Origin: Chrysomallon squamiferum
Taxonomy: Eukaryota > Mollusca > Gastropoda > Neomphalida > Peltospiridae
NCBI GenBank assembly: GCA_012295275.1
Contig: CM022677.1
Coordinates: 22,876,753-22,940,752 of the forward strand
DNA length: 64,000 nucleotides
Direction of reading: 5' to 3'
Shown here: positions 1 to 11,249 of the stretch, in pieces
Numbering within the stretch: the stretch's first letter is position 1
How the letters are laid out: each line of letters opens with the position of its first letter
The notes under the pieces: model-generated
Told to the model about the DNA's origin: nothing
The model's database searches: none
The model's input: only the letters and a program-made list of their open reading frames with translations
Made by a program: the position numbers and the translations under genes

Positions 1-2203
1 AAATATTCTTTCCATCTAAATGAAGAAAGATTTTACCATGTTTCAAAGAAACAACAAATATAAACTTCGGGTTACTATAGACTTAGTGTGTTTTGTTTGT
101 ACTCAGTTTCAATCACACGGTGTACCTTGGCTCACTACTTTTTAGCCACTGTCATGCACTTTTAAGTCTGCCAGTGTTACCCTAAGCCTGACACTAAAAT
201 ACATTATACCTATTTAGTGACACACTCCAAGCACTGAAGTGAACTTTGCTCCAGTGTCTCATGTAGAGCTATTCATTCAGTAAAGAAATGGTTTTGATTT
301 GTGGTTTGTGTTTGTATATATTCTCCGTTAATCCAGTTTGAAATCCAGTAATTTTGGAGATCTTAATAATAATATAATCTATTTATAATAAAGTTATTTC
401 ATAATGTAGAAAGTAAAGATTTCAAACTTGATGATTTTAAAGACGTTTTTCAACAGCAAATGCTTGTTGAACCTGCTTGAAATTCCTTATGAACTAGATT
501 TCTATAATTAGAAATTATTATTATTATTATTATTGGTGTTGTTGTTGTTGTTGTTGTTGTTATTATTACTATTATCTATATATGATTAATTTATTTCATA
601 TTAAAATGTTTCCTTACTAAAAAGATGTATGCTATTCAGAGGGAAAGTAAGATCACGAATTTAATTTTGATATGTGGAAAATGTGTATGTTAGTTATTAT
701 GATTAGAGAGGAAGAGGCTTTCACTTGTGTAAGTTTGTCTGTTTTCATACAAAATTCATTTCTCTGTAAAAGTGTAGCATACAAATTTCAAATAATGTGT
801 TTTTCAAACGTTACAAATGGATACGTTAATAAATATGATACTTTTCAGAGCATTATATGTAATACTGGTTTTGTTTAAATGTTTAATTGCGTTTGTGTTT
901 GTTTGTGTGCGTGTATCTGTGTGTCTGTGTGTAGGTGTATAGGTGTGTATGTGTGATCTATCTTTACTTTTTGCAGAGTTGTTTTTCATAATTATTACCA
1001 TTTTTGTTGTTATTGTTTCTTGTTAATGTTGCTATAGCTGTTGCTTTTGCTGTTGTCTATTTAACTATGGTGTAGGTAAAATTGTTATTCTTGTTAGGAG
1101 AGAAGAGGGATACTGACAGTAGAGAGGGAGTGAAAGACAGAACAGAAAGCGAGACAAAGAGTGTCAGAAAGAGATAGAGAGAGCGGTAGAATGACAGAGT
1201 CTGAGAGAGACAAGAGTGAGAGAATGTGTGAATATGTACGTATAGGTAAAATGTAAAATGCAACATACCTAGCTATATGACCAAGTCATGGCTGACTGCC
1301 TTCTGTATTAAGAAAAGCAGTTCATATTTCGTCAGTCACCTAGGAAACAGAGACGTAGGATACCGCGGTAAAATGATCTCTATCCTACTGTAGCGCATAA
1401 ATAATTCCCTATAGCTTCTTAAAATCTACAGAATGCAATAACTCAGTTTTTATTTATTTTATTTATTTCAAAACTTAATAAAAACAAATACTTGCCGGCT
1501 AATATTGATTGTAATTAATACAAATAAATATTGCTTAAATAAAATAACTCGAATAAATTTAATGAATATATATATTCTAGAATGTAAGTGTTTAATAGCG
1601 GGAGGGAGAGAGATCGTTATTTTTGTTGTTATTATTACTACAAATAAAATGTTCTGTCTGAATGACTGATTTGCTATGTAATATTATTTAACAAATTGTG
1701 TCAAACTCTATACATGGGTTTATATTGTAATACTTGTCGTGTAAACTATGTGACCTATCTCTTATTTTTATTCTTATAACTGATGTATTTGTCTTATCAC
1801 AAATACAAATGAACATTCAGAGGTCGCTGATCTCATGTTTATTTCTGACATTTTGCCTGTCATTCAATTTCATTTCATTTCTTTCTTTCTCTCTTTCTTT
1901 TTGTCTTTCTTTCTTTATTTATTTCGTTCTTTCTTCTTCTTCTTCTTGAATTTAATTGAATTACGTATTCATAGAAATTGTAGTAGATGGTCAGTGGTAA
2001 GATATAGCTGTTAATTGTTTAGTTTAAATCAAGTGTTTGAATCAGTTCTGTGTAAACAAATAGCACATCTATTTAGAGTAAAGCTACTTTATGATGTGGA
2101 AAGTAAAGATTTTATAGACGTTTATCACCACACCACCAACAGTTATGCGTGTCGAACTACAAATTATTCTTATTATTGTTGTTACTGTTGTTGGTGTTGG
2201 TGC

Positions 2204-2234
<31 letters not shown>

Positions 2235-2478
2235 ATTATTATTATTATTATCTCTATTGTGCTAGCTTAATTTATTTGATATGAATTAAATTGTTTCTTA
2301 ACTAAAATTAAATATTTCTCCATTCATGCTAATCAGAGCAAAAATAGATCATTATTATTTTTTCTTCATTTTTCAAAATCTGTTGTTGATGTTGTTACCC
2401 ATGATGATCATTATAATCATTGTATTATTAAAAGACAATATAGTTATTTCCCTCAACCACTTAATCTAGCAAATTGAC

Positions 2479-2509
<31 letters not shown>

Positions 2510-2840
2510 AATTTCATTTTGATAAGTGAAAACGATACATGCTATTTATTACGATTAGTTTATATTTCATTTCATTGTGAAAATGTATAACTATTTCAAA
2601 TACATGTGAATACAGTTTTTCAGCTTTTTCAATTTAAATTTCACAAATTTAGAGTAATATGTAACATCAGTTCTGATTAAAAGTTTAATTATGTGTGAGT
2701 GTGTGTGTCTGTTTGAGTGTATGTGTGTCTGAGTGTAAGTGTGTCTGTGTGTCTGTGTGAGTGTGTATATGTGTGTTTTTCATCTGTCATTTATGTTTGT
2801 TATTATTTTACTCTTTATATTATTGCTAAGTAATATATGC

Positions 2841-2885
<45 letters not shown>

Positions 2886-4800
2886 CGTTGATGATAAACT
2901 TAGAAGTTATAATAGCAGTAGCAGTGTTAGTTGTAATAATAATAATATTATCTGTGATAGTTCTCGTTTGCACGGTGAAAAGTCAGATTGTGTAAGTGTC
3001 CTTAAAATACTCATTAAAAACACTGTTGTGACACGAATATACATGAACCTAATTGTAACTATAGACCTATTTATCCCTATTTCTGTGTTTAAAAAAATTC
3101 AAAGCTCACAAACAAATAATTCAATAATTCGGAATTTTTAAAATATTTACGTTAACAGCATTTTATAAAGAAATCTCGATTTTTAAGGAGCCATTATGAA
3201 GCGAGATTGTCCCTTAGAAAGTTATTTTGTAACATGTCCTACTAAGTGTTCCAGATATTCAATCTGGGTTTTTTCTTCATATTTCTAAAATGTATATTTG
3301 CGTTGATATATAAATCCAAAGTATATAAAATCATTCTTTTCAGACAGAAAAAAAAAATATAAAAAAAAAAATATAATAATAATCATAATAAAATAAATAA
3401 ATAAATAAATAAAATAAATTAATCCGATAGTAATAGTAATAAAAATAATAATGATGATGATGATGATGGCAATTATGACGAAGAAGAACAAGATGAAGAA
3501 ATCAAAGAAAATAATTAAATATGTAGCTTATTTGTTTGGTAACTGACTAATCCACTGAAAATAGTCTCACGAAGCAGCTCAGTAATAAAGTGTTTGTATA
3601 ATGAATAGATTTCACGATAAAAAGAAGTTTCGAAACAAGTCATTTCAAGAAAACGGCTTAAATGAAAGCGTGTACTATAATTTAGCACAGGTCATTTTAA
3701 AATTCTGTTTCATATTACTTACTAGAAAAATATTGAGTCAAACTCTATACATGGTTTTATGTTTTTATAATTCTTGTGTAACTATGTGGCCTAGATATTT
3801 TATTATATGTGTGTGTGTGTGTGTGTGTGTGTGAGTTGTGTGTGTGGTGTGCATGGATAAGAATATGACGACATATAAAAACTTCATAATAACAATGCAA
3901 TAATTTCTCGTTGTAAATACCATACAAATAATTAAGGATAGACAAAATAGTTATCATATTACAATTGGTTTATTAGTATTGTTATTTGTTGTTCTGCTGC
4001 TGTTGTTGTTGTTGTTGTTGTTATAATTACTGTAAGTACGCCTTTAATCTCCTACACTGAATTCCCCTTAAGATTTGAATGTACATTTCATGTCCAGATC
4101 CTCTTTTACGAAAATATTTTAACAGAATAATCATTAGCTTATAAATTACATTTTGTAATTCTAGAGACAAAAAACACAAAAAACAAACATTTCATTTGTT
4201 GATCAAACTAGTAATAATATATATTTCATAATAATAATCGAGCTATCGTTTTACAAACATTTGTCTGCTGTACGAGTGTTAAGCTTTCATGATACCTATT
4301 CCAGTGACGTCAGTCTGTGACTCTTAGAATTACAATAATATAATAGATCTGTTTAAGTAAATTATTTTTCTGGCAAACAGATATTGTATCCAACTTAACA
4401 ATATACAAAACATCCTGTACCCAGCACAAACCCACTGCCAAAACGACCTAGAACTGAATTAAACCAAAACTCCAAAAGAGTTTACCACACAACCCATACC
4501 GAAGAAGACCTTTTCTCATCTCAGCCATTTTTATTATCATTTTAATAAGTCTCGGTAAACTGTATGTGAATCTGAATGAGAAAACATCTAAGTCATGAGA
4601 CAAAGCATCCGAGGCTGTTGGCTTGTCTCGATGGGAGTTGTTTCTTTGTTGTCATGTTTCTGTTGTTTGAACTGTTGTGCTTCTATTACAGGTTTCTGTC
4701 CCGTTCTGTCCTAACCTGCCATCGAAAACCGGCTTAAACGATCACATTGAATAGTTCTTTACTTAGATTTAGCACAGAACATTTTAAAATCCTATACCGT
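1..4800. other. AT-rich intergenic sequence with diverged internal repeats
   Basis: No coding exon with a recognisable domain was found. The stretch holds (TTG)n, (TTA)n and (TG)n microsatellites and diverged copies of the same sequence. The block near 480-960 (TTG/TTA tract, AT-rich spacer, TG-rich tail) reappears near 2030-2790. A block near 1690-1790 with the motif caaactctatacatgg reappears near 3735-3800 and, more diverged, near 12900-12940. These look like old duplicated non-coding or repeat sequence. The open frames here are short, low-complexity and lack family signatures. Confidence 0.6.
4040..4140 (-). repeat. Dispersed repeat family member
   Basis: The motif read on the minus strand as gagattaa-agg-cgtatt, together with flanking sequence about an upstream 'gaataatcattagct' piece, recurs at about 5220-5300 (minus), 12490-12625 (plus) and 25130-25280 (plus). 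Copies occur in both orientations and in association with GA and TTG microsatellites, as expected for a dispersed short element. No coding capacity is visible. Confidence 0.5.
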
Positions 4801-4825
4801 ATTGTAGAATGATATACAATATAAT

Positions 4826-4826
<1 letters not shown>

Positions 4827-4900
<74 letters not shown>
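4827..4900. repeat. (GA)n microsatellite
   Basis: An almost perfect GA dinucleotide run of roughly 37 units. The sequence after it (taaacagattgt...) also follows the GA runs near 4960, 12416 and 25050, so this tract belongs to a repeated element and is not an isolated microsatellite. Confidence 0.95.
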
Positions 4901-4902
<2 letters not shown>

Positions 4903-4959
4903 AACAGATTGTCGTTATAATGCTATTAGCATTCCGTCATGAATAAGAATGTGAATATG

Positions 4960-5343
4960 ACTAGAGAGAGAGAGAGAGATTATCAATAAACAGATTGTTA
5001 TTATTTATTATTGTTATCAAACATATGTTATTACTACGATAAAGAGGATCTCGACATAAAATGTAGTATTAGGTCATGAATAAGAATGTGACAACAGATA
5101 TCGTTAATAACCTCATAATAACAATGCAATAATTTCTCGTTCTAAAATAATAAAAAGTAGAACAAAAATTTTCTTAATCATATAAGTATTGCTATTTGTT
5201 GTTGTTGTTGTTGTTGTCATTGCTGTTTGTGAGGTAAATACGCCCTTAATCTCCTGAACTGAATTCTCTTTAAGATTTGAATGGCGAGATCCTCTTTATC
5301 GTAGTAATAATATATGTTTGATAATAATAATAACAATTTATTG

Positions 5344-5390
<47 letters not shown>
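4960..5390. repeat. Fold-back (inverted-repeat) element with GA/CT ends
   Basis: The left arm (about 4960-5060) is an (AG)n run followed by a TTA-rich piece and the string tactacgataaagaggatctcg. The same string occurs in reverse complement at about 5285-5345, followed by a (CT)n run to 5389. The two arms of roughly 100 bases face each other across about 220 bases, so single-stranded DNA or RNA could fold into a long hairpin. No transposase frame lies inside. A non-autonomous fold-back or MITE-like element is the simplest reading. Confidence 0.55.
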
Positions 5391-5391
<1 letters not shown>

Positions 5392-6186
5392 ACACAAAAT
5401 ATATTTTGGCATATAATTATATACATACACATTAAGTACAGTAAATGGAATTGCTATTATTTTATGTTCTATTCAGTCACATGTTTTTATATATTTAGTT
5501 TAAAGATAACGTGTTAAAATGTATTTACTTTCTGTAACACACAGTTAGATTAGGATATAGCTGAAAATATCCTGAGATCTAACATTTACTGTTTATACAT
5601 TATTTCCTGATGTTCAAGTACTTCGTCTATAGCAAACTGGCTGAGTAGAAAATAATTCTAATAAACCAAGGCGGACATTTAATAATGTAAATAACATTCA
5701 AATAACCCACAAAACAAATTTTAAAGAGTAAAAAAAAAAATTTATTACGAACTAAATATAATGAACATAATAAAATATTTTACATAATTTAGTGGTTTTT
5801 TAAAAATTATTTTAGGAAATTGAAAAAACAAAATTATATTTCACTTATTTATTTGGTATTATATATATTTATCTTTTTATTATTTATTTATTTTTATTAC
5901 AATCGATGTTTTTTTTAAGTCTCACATTTTTATTTTAAACGACTTCTGTAAAAGAAGTTTTCAGATTTTTGTTAATTTTTAAATTATTTAATTAAATAAA
6001 TGCGAAAAATGAATCATGGGTAATTAATGTTCTGTGTCAAATGTTTTAAATAAAATACATTTAGAATTAAAATGTCTGTTCTTCAATTGCAATTATAATA
6101 ACTTTCTCATTGCTGGATAATGAAATATAATTACGACGACAGCGACAAACATTTAAAGATACATAAAAAGCGAAGTGAAAAAACAA

Positions 6187-6205
6187 AGATGGCGGAGTAA
6201 GTGTT
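6187..6205 (+). promoter_or_regulatory. Conserved YY1-like AAGATGGCGG motif next to a GTAAGT
   Basis: The string aaagatggcggagtaagtg lies in the 3' UTR of the TNFR-like gene on the opposite strand and is unchanged in copy B (about 20515-20533). AAGATGGCGG matches the YY1 consensus, and GGA|GTAAGT resembles a 5' splice site. It could mark an antisense first exon, but no plus-strand transcript can be shown from sequence alone. Confidence 0.25.
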
Positions 6206-6243
6206 TAGGCGCAGGGTTTGTGACGTCACAGAACACGGGTTTG

Positions 6244-6302
6244 TCAGAACTGGTTGTAAAACACTGCAGTGAAAACTGAAATGACAAGGACCACAACTCC
6301 TC
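6244..6302 (-). CDS. TNFR-like copy A, terminal exon: hydrophobic tail and stop
   Basis: The acceptor is a T-run ending ttttttag. The exon enters at phase 1, giving G-G-V-V-V-L-V-I-S-V-F-T-A-V-F-Y-N-Q-F and then TGA at 6246-6244. The stop directly after the hydrophobic run is conserved in copy B (ends YILF-stop). An AATAAA-type signal lies on the minus strand about 310 bases downstream, near 5930. Confidence 0.8.
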
Positions 6303-6360
6303 CTAAAAAAAAGAAGAAAGAAGAATATTAAATGTTTCAGGTTGTTCAAGTGTGTGTGTC

Positions 6361-6401
<41 letters not shown>

Positions 6402-6609
6402 TTGTGTATATTTCATGTATATAATCTATAAACATAGGCATATATGTGTGTATGTATGTATCTATTTATATAGGTAAGCATGTATAGGTACGCTGTATAT
6501 ATATTTATGTATTATGTTTGTATGTATGTGGGTATGTATGTATGTATGTATACATGTATGTATGTATGTATGTATGTATACATGTAAGTATGTATGTATG
6601 TATGTATAC

Positions 6610-6642
<33 letters not shown>

Positions 6643-7971
6643 TGCGTGTGTGTTTGGTTTCGTAATTTAAGTTGGTGAAAAAATTACCTGTATCATGTAG
6701 TGTGTTTGTCCCACTGACATCTTCATCTGAAACAGAAGATGAAGATTTATATGAAATTAATAAAGTATAATATATGTATGTGTGTATGTATGTATGTATG
6801 TATGTATGTATGCATGTATATAAATATGCGTGTGTGTTTGGTTTCGTAATTTAAGTTGGTGAAAAAATTACCTATATCATGTAGTGTGTTTGTCCCATTG
6901 ACGTCTTCATCTAAAACAGAAGATGAAGATTTATATCAAATTAACAAAGTATAGTATATGTATGTGTGTGTGTATGTATGTATGTATGTATGCATGTATA
7001 TAAATATGCGTGTGTGTTTGGTTTCGTAATTTAAGTTGGTGAAAAAATTACCTGTATCATGTAGTGTGTTTGTCCCACTGACATCTTCATCTAAAACAGA
7101 AGATGAAGATTTATATGAAATTAACAAAGTATAATTTTAGTGTACAAATCTAGTTCTAAATATTTACAACTAGAAGAAACAATAACTAAATTATTATATT
7201 TTCTACCAACCTGTAGAATTATATTTATATATTAATATTTACATAGATTCAGATATAGCTTACCCTTTATACAGTTTTCAATGTTCATCTCGCCACCTTT
7301 CTTTTGCAGATGAAATCCTTCTTTACATCTGCACTGTGTGTTTCTCACTTTGGTGCATTTCTCTACTTCTGTTTGAGTCGTGCTGTCACACGTGTCACAT
7401 TTAGCACATCTAGTAGCACGAGTGTAATTCGACTCGTAAAACCCTTCTTCACAAGGCTCACATTCTGATTCATCACCGTTCTCTGTGCAGTGTGCTACAA
7501 GTCGTGTTCCAGGAGGACACTTTTTACAGTGTACTCCATTTATTTCATATTGTTCGATCTGAAAAATAATATGAAAAATGTTACAGTTATCAGTTACAGT
7601 TATGTAAGGCTGACTAAGGTTCAAGTTTCAGTTTATAGTTACAATTTCACGTTTCAGCAACAATTTAATAACATTTACTAACATCACAGTCAATCATTAT
7701 GTTTTGAAAAGTCACTGATACACATGCATGGTAACACACACAGGCACACACACACGCACACTCTATACATGCAAACTCACTAAAAAGAAAACAAAATACA
7801 TCTAGTAAGCAGTGATGTTGTTGTGAAGTTGCGAGTGCGAGTAGTTTACGTTGGATACAGGTTGAGTTGGTTAAAAACGTACCTCGTTTTCTGAACTTTC
7901 CAGAACTTTTGCTCCCACTGTTGCTCTAAATAGTAAGGCAGCCATCAAAATCCACATAAAAAGTTCCATGT
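6244..7971 (-). CDS. TNF-receptor-superfamily protein, short, probably GPI-anchored decoy-like (copy A)
   Basis: Exons (minus, 5'->3'): 7971-7883 (ATG at 7969), 7558-7264, 7090-7052, 6910-6872, 6726-6688, 6302-6244. Joined CDS is 558 nt, 185 aa, if all three small exons are used. Residues 1-20 (MELFMWILMAALLFRATVGA) are a signal peptide. The second exon has the TNFR pattern CKKCPPGTRLVAHC, then C..CEEGFYESNYT, C..C..C, C.....NTQCRC: about two cysteine-rich domains of CD40/TNFRSF14 type. Three 13-residue stalk repeats (DEDVSGTNTLHDT) follow, then GG plus about 17 hydrophobic residues ending YNQF and a stop. No cytoplasmic death domain is present. A C-terminal hydrophobic tail after small residues is typical of GPI signals, so a ligand-binding decoy is inferred. 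A membrane protein without a tail is the alternative. Confidence 0.85.
6360..6660. repeat. (TG)n and (GTAT)n microsatellite block
   Basis: A TG run at about 6369-6399 is followed by degenerate and perfect GTAT tetranucleotides. The block forms the intron between the last stalk exon and the terminal exon of the copy A TNFR-like gene. A shorter equivalent is found at about 20700-20930. Confidence 0.9.
6660..7140 (-). repeat. Tandem triplication of a 39-nt stalk exon (unit about 180 bp)
   Basis: Three copies of one unit, each with acceptor (tctgtttcag or ctgttttag), a 39-nt exon and donor GTAATT, lie at 7090-7052, 6910-6872 and 6726-6688. The spacing is 180 and 184 bp, and the copies are separated by GTAT/TG microsatellite. 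Each exon is phase 1-1, so any number can be spliced in without frameshift. The middle copy encodes DEDVNGTNTLHDI and gains an NGT glycosylation sequon. Copy B of the gene has a single such exon with a stronger donor (GTAAGT). Confidence 0.85.
7264..7558 (-). CDS. TNFR-like copy A, exon 2: cysteine-rich domains
   Basis: The acceptor tattatttttcag and donor GG|GTAAGC bound 295 nt (phase 0 to phase 1). It carries 12 cysteines. Landmarks are C-K-K-C-P-P-G near residues 11-17 of the exon, C-E-P-C-E-E-G-F, C-A-K-C-D-T-C, and N-T-Q-C-R-C-K-E-G-F. One N-glycosylation sequon (NYT) is present. The last 10 residues differ strongly from copy B although the rest is almost the same. Confidence 0.9.
7883..7971 (-). 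CDS. TNFR-like copy A, exon 1: start codon and signal peptide
   Basis: The exon is preceded on the minus strand by a T-rich tract ending atcacag (splice acceptor). ATG lies at 7969-7967 and the exon ends in frame at GAG followed by GTACGT. It encodes 29 residues: a short start, a hydrophobic core and a small-residue VGA cleavage site. The alternative upstream frame (96 codons, 8216-7926) is open in both gene copies but has no signal features and is in another frame. Confidence 0.85.
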
Positions 7972-8159
7972 CTGTGATAACTCCAGGAAAAATAATAATA
8001 ATAAACCTTAAAATGTACGCGAAAAAAGCTACTGCTGCTATGACTTATACTAATACTAATACTAATAACTGTATAATGGAAATGTTTACGTAAAGTAACT
8101 GACTGATTAAAGCTATCAAGGTAAATTAAGATTACTTCCTCCACTTTGACCTTGTCTAG

Positions 8160-8300
8160 CCCTTTACCGCAACTGCGCATTAACACTCGTATCACGTGTT
8201 TTATCAAACCAATCACGTTTTATAAACGTCATGTCCGTTTCAACGCCTTCATTAAATAACTGAATCACGACGTTATCTTCCTCGGAAACTTTAACACATG
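8160..8300 (-). promoter_or_regulatory. Probable promoter and 5' UTR of TNFR-like copy A
   Basis: On the minus strand there is a TATAAAA box at about 8224-8218, directly next to an ATTGG (reverse CCAAT) and a CACGTG E-box. A GTAAAG that could be the donor of a non-coding first exon follows at 8167. The coding exon 1 has its own acceptor just before the ATG, so a 5' UTR intron is expected. The same layout is in copy B (about 22090-22225), where the E-box is changed to CACGCG. Confidence 0.45.
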
Positions 8301-8570
8301 ATTCAGCATGCAGGAAAAAGAGATGATGGTGATCTAGTAAAAACCCAGCTTTTCAGAACAAACCTGCGAGTGAAAAAATTCCAATCTTCTTCTTTGTGTG
8401 TCTTTGTGTGTTTTGGTGTATGATTATTAATCAGAAATTAACCACATTTCTTGACCAAACAAAAATTTAAACAAGAATAAAATGATGTGTTGTTTGTTTA
8501 TACAGAGGTGGCCAACATTCAAACAGTTAATTTAAACTAAATAATTTTACTCGTGCATCTTGTTATTTAG

Positions 8571-8574
<4 letters not shown>

Positions 8575-8601
<27 letters not shown>

Positions 8602-8900
8602 AATAATTATGATTATGATTATGATTATGATTATGATTATTATTATTATTATTATCATTATTATTATTGTTATTGTTGTTGTTGTTGTTGTTATTATTAT
8701 TATTATTATTATTTTTATTATATTAACATTATTATTAGTACTAGTATAGTTGTATTCTAGTTGTTGTTGTTGTTGTTGTTGTATTATTATTATTATTATT
8801 ATCACTGATATTATTATTACTACTACAGCTTCTATTTTATCATCGTCATTATTATCATTATTTATATTAGTATTATTATTATCATTATCATCATCATCAT
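8575..8900. repeat. Compound trinucleotide array (TAA/TTA, TTG, GATTAT)
   Basis: Long runs of TAA, GATTAT, TTA and TTG units. Copy B has a shorter and differently composed array at the same place (22495-22612). Reading it as Asn/Tyr/Ile/Gln homopolymers gives long frames that are artefacts of the repeat. Confidence 0.9.
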
Positions 8901-9457
8901 TATTATATCAGTATCTCTAAATGTACATCGAGAATTTATACTTCAAGATCACTATTCCTTTTTAATTAGTAATTTTCATCACTGAAAAGTATATTTATTT
9001 TATTTAAAACAAATAAAATGCCTTTCATCTTTATTTTTCATAATTAGGTTAACAAAACAACATTACGAAATACACACATACACACACAGATTACTGCCAT
9101 TTTTGCTGTTGTTGTTCACCTATTTAGTTAACTGTTAGCAAATTTTCATGAATTACTTTTAACATTGTTATAGAAAGTTATTTTACGAATATATTTATTT
9201 TATCTAATTATTTATGATTACCACAGGAATCTCACTAAATTCTTCTGAACCAAGATTTTACATTATAAATATTATAAACATTAAGAATTTTGGATTATTT
9301 TGAGCTATCACTGAAATAAGGATAAAACTAGGTTCATGCAGATTCTTGTCACAGCAGTCTGTTTTTACGAGTGTTTCAGTCACTCGTAAATCTGACTTTT
9401 CACCCAGCTTATTATTATTATTATTAGTAGTAGTAGTAGTAATAGTATGACTGACAT

Positions 9458-9491
<34 letters not shown>

Positions 9492-10122
9492 ACTGCTACT
9501 ACTATTGTTTTTGACCATTATTATTATCACTGATATTATATAATTATTATTACTACTATTTTAGAATCATTTCTGTCATTTAAGTATTGTTATTGCTATT
9601 ATCATTTATTACTAATCATCATAACCACCACCATCATCGTCATGCTCATTATTATTATCATTACTATTGTTATTTTATCATCATTACTGTCATTAACTAG
9701 ATGTTATTATTGTTATTATCATTATTTATTTATTTATTATTACTGATATTATCACTATTACCACTGCTATTTTATCATTTATGATTACTATTGTTGCTGT
9801 TATCATACTTTATTATTATTATAATTATGATCATCATCACATGTCATAATCATCATCGTCATTAATATCTGAACGTGTATATTCTTAATTTATTTTACAC
9901 ACATTAAAATGTTCCTTCATTAAAAAAAATGAAAATGTCTTTATTCCTATTATTTAGAACTAAAATAAAATAAAGAATTTATACTTCATGATCACTATTT
10001 CTTTTTAATTAGCATTTTTCATCACTGAAAAGTTTATTTGTTTTAGTTCAATATTTTTTAAACCTTAGATTTAACAAACATTACGACTTATTTGATTAAA
10101 TCAAAACTTAATATTATTATAC

Positions 10123-10349
<227 letters not shown>

Positions 10350-10583
10350 AAACAGATTTGGTTGTTTTCTGGCAGCAGTAAGTTATTGTTGTTAGTATAA
10401 ACTGATTTACATTCGTGTAATACATTTCTTCTTGTTATCTCAGATCACAGCTTTGTAAAAGCACACAGAGAGATACAAACACACACATTTATATATATAT
10501 ATGTATATATCTGTGTATGTATGAATTTTTATATGTATGAATGTATGTATGTTATTTATATGGTTTTGTACGTTAGTGTTTAA

Positions 10584-10642
<59 letters not shown>

Positions 10643-10653
10643 TGTGTGTGTGT
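10584..10653. repeat. (TG)n microsatellite
   Basis: A near-perfect TG dinucleotide run of roughly 33 units, followed by short GT-rich sequence. It is absent from the corresponding position of copy B, so it lies in copy A-specific sequence. Confidence 0.95.
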
Positions 10654-11249
10654 GAAAGTGTTATTGTCGTAGCACGTTTGTTTAAACTGCATACAGATTT
10701 GGGAACACACTGAAACAGGCAACGGATGATGAGATCACACATCACACGTCACGATATATATGTACATATTAAAAAATATTTATATATTAATTATTATTTT
10801 ATCATGAAGCTGTGATTTCTGAGATTAATGAAATATAACAAATCTCTCAGGCTCTTGACAATCTTTTTTGCCTCTGTGTGACAGGTCACATATTACTGAG
10901 AACATTAATTACTTAAGAACATTTAAATGTGGGACATTCTAAACACCTCGTTTTTAATATAGCTTCAAATCAGTTTATAAGTAAAACCGCCATTAATGAA
11001 GCAACAATAATTCAAAATAATGAAACAAACTTATTATAAAACTTAAGACGCTGTAAAACGTTTGCTTCGCTAAACAGAAAAAGACTTCTAATACCAGTTT
11101 GCACTAAATTAGTCACTGCGTGTCTACACGTGTTTTAGTCTGAAATGTTCCTCTCCTATCTCCCACTCTGTTCGAGTGTTGCCAAGACTTCTGTGTCTAC
11201 GTACGCACTGTGATTCAGTCTCTTTCCACATTTCTATCTGAACTTTTAC

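Noticed and set aside
7926-8216. 96-codon minus-strand frame conserved between the two TNFR copies
   Set aside because: The conservation only reflects the recent duplication. The true start exon lies in another frame with a clear signal peptide, and this frame crosses the probable 5' UTR intron.
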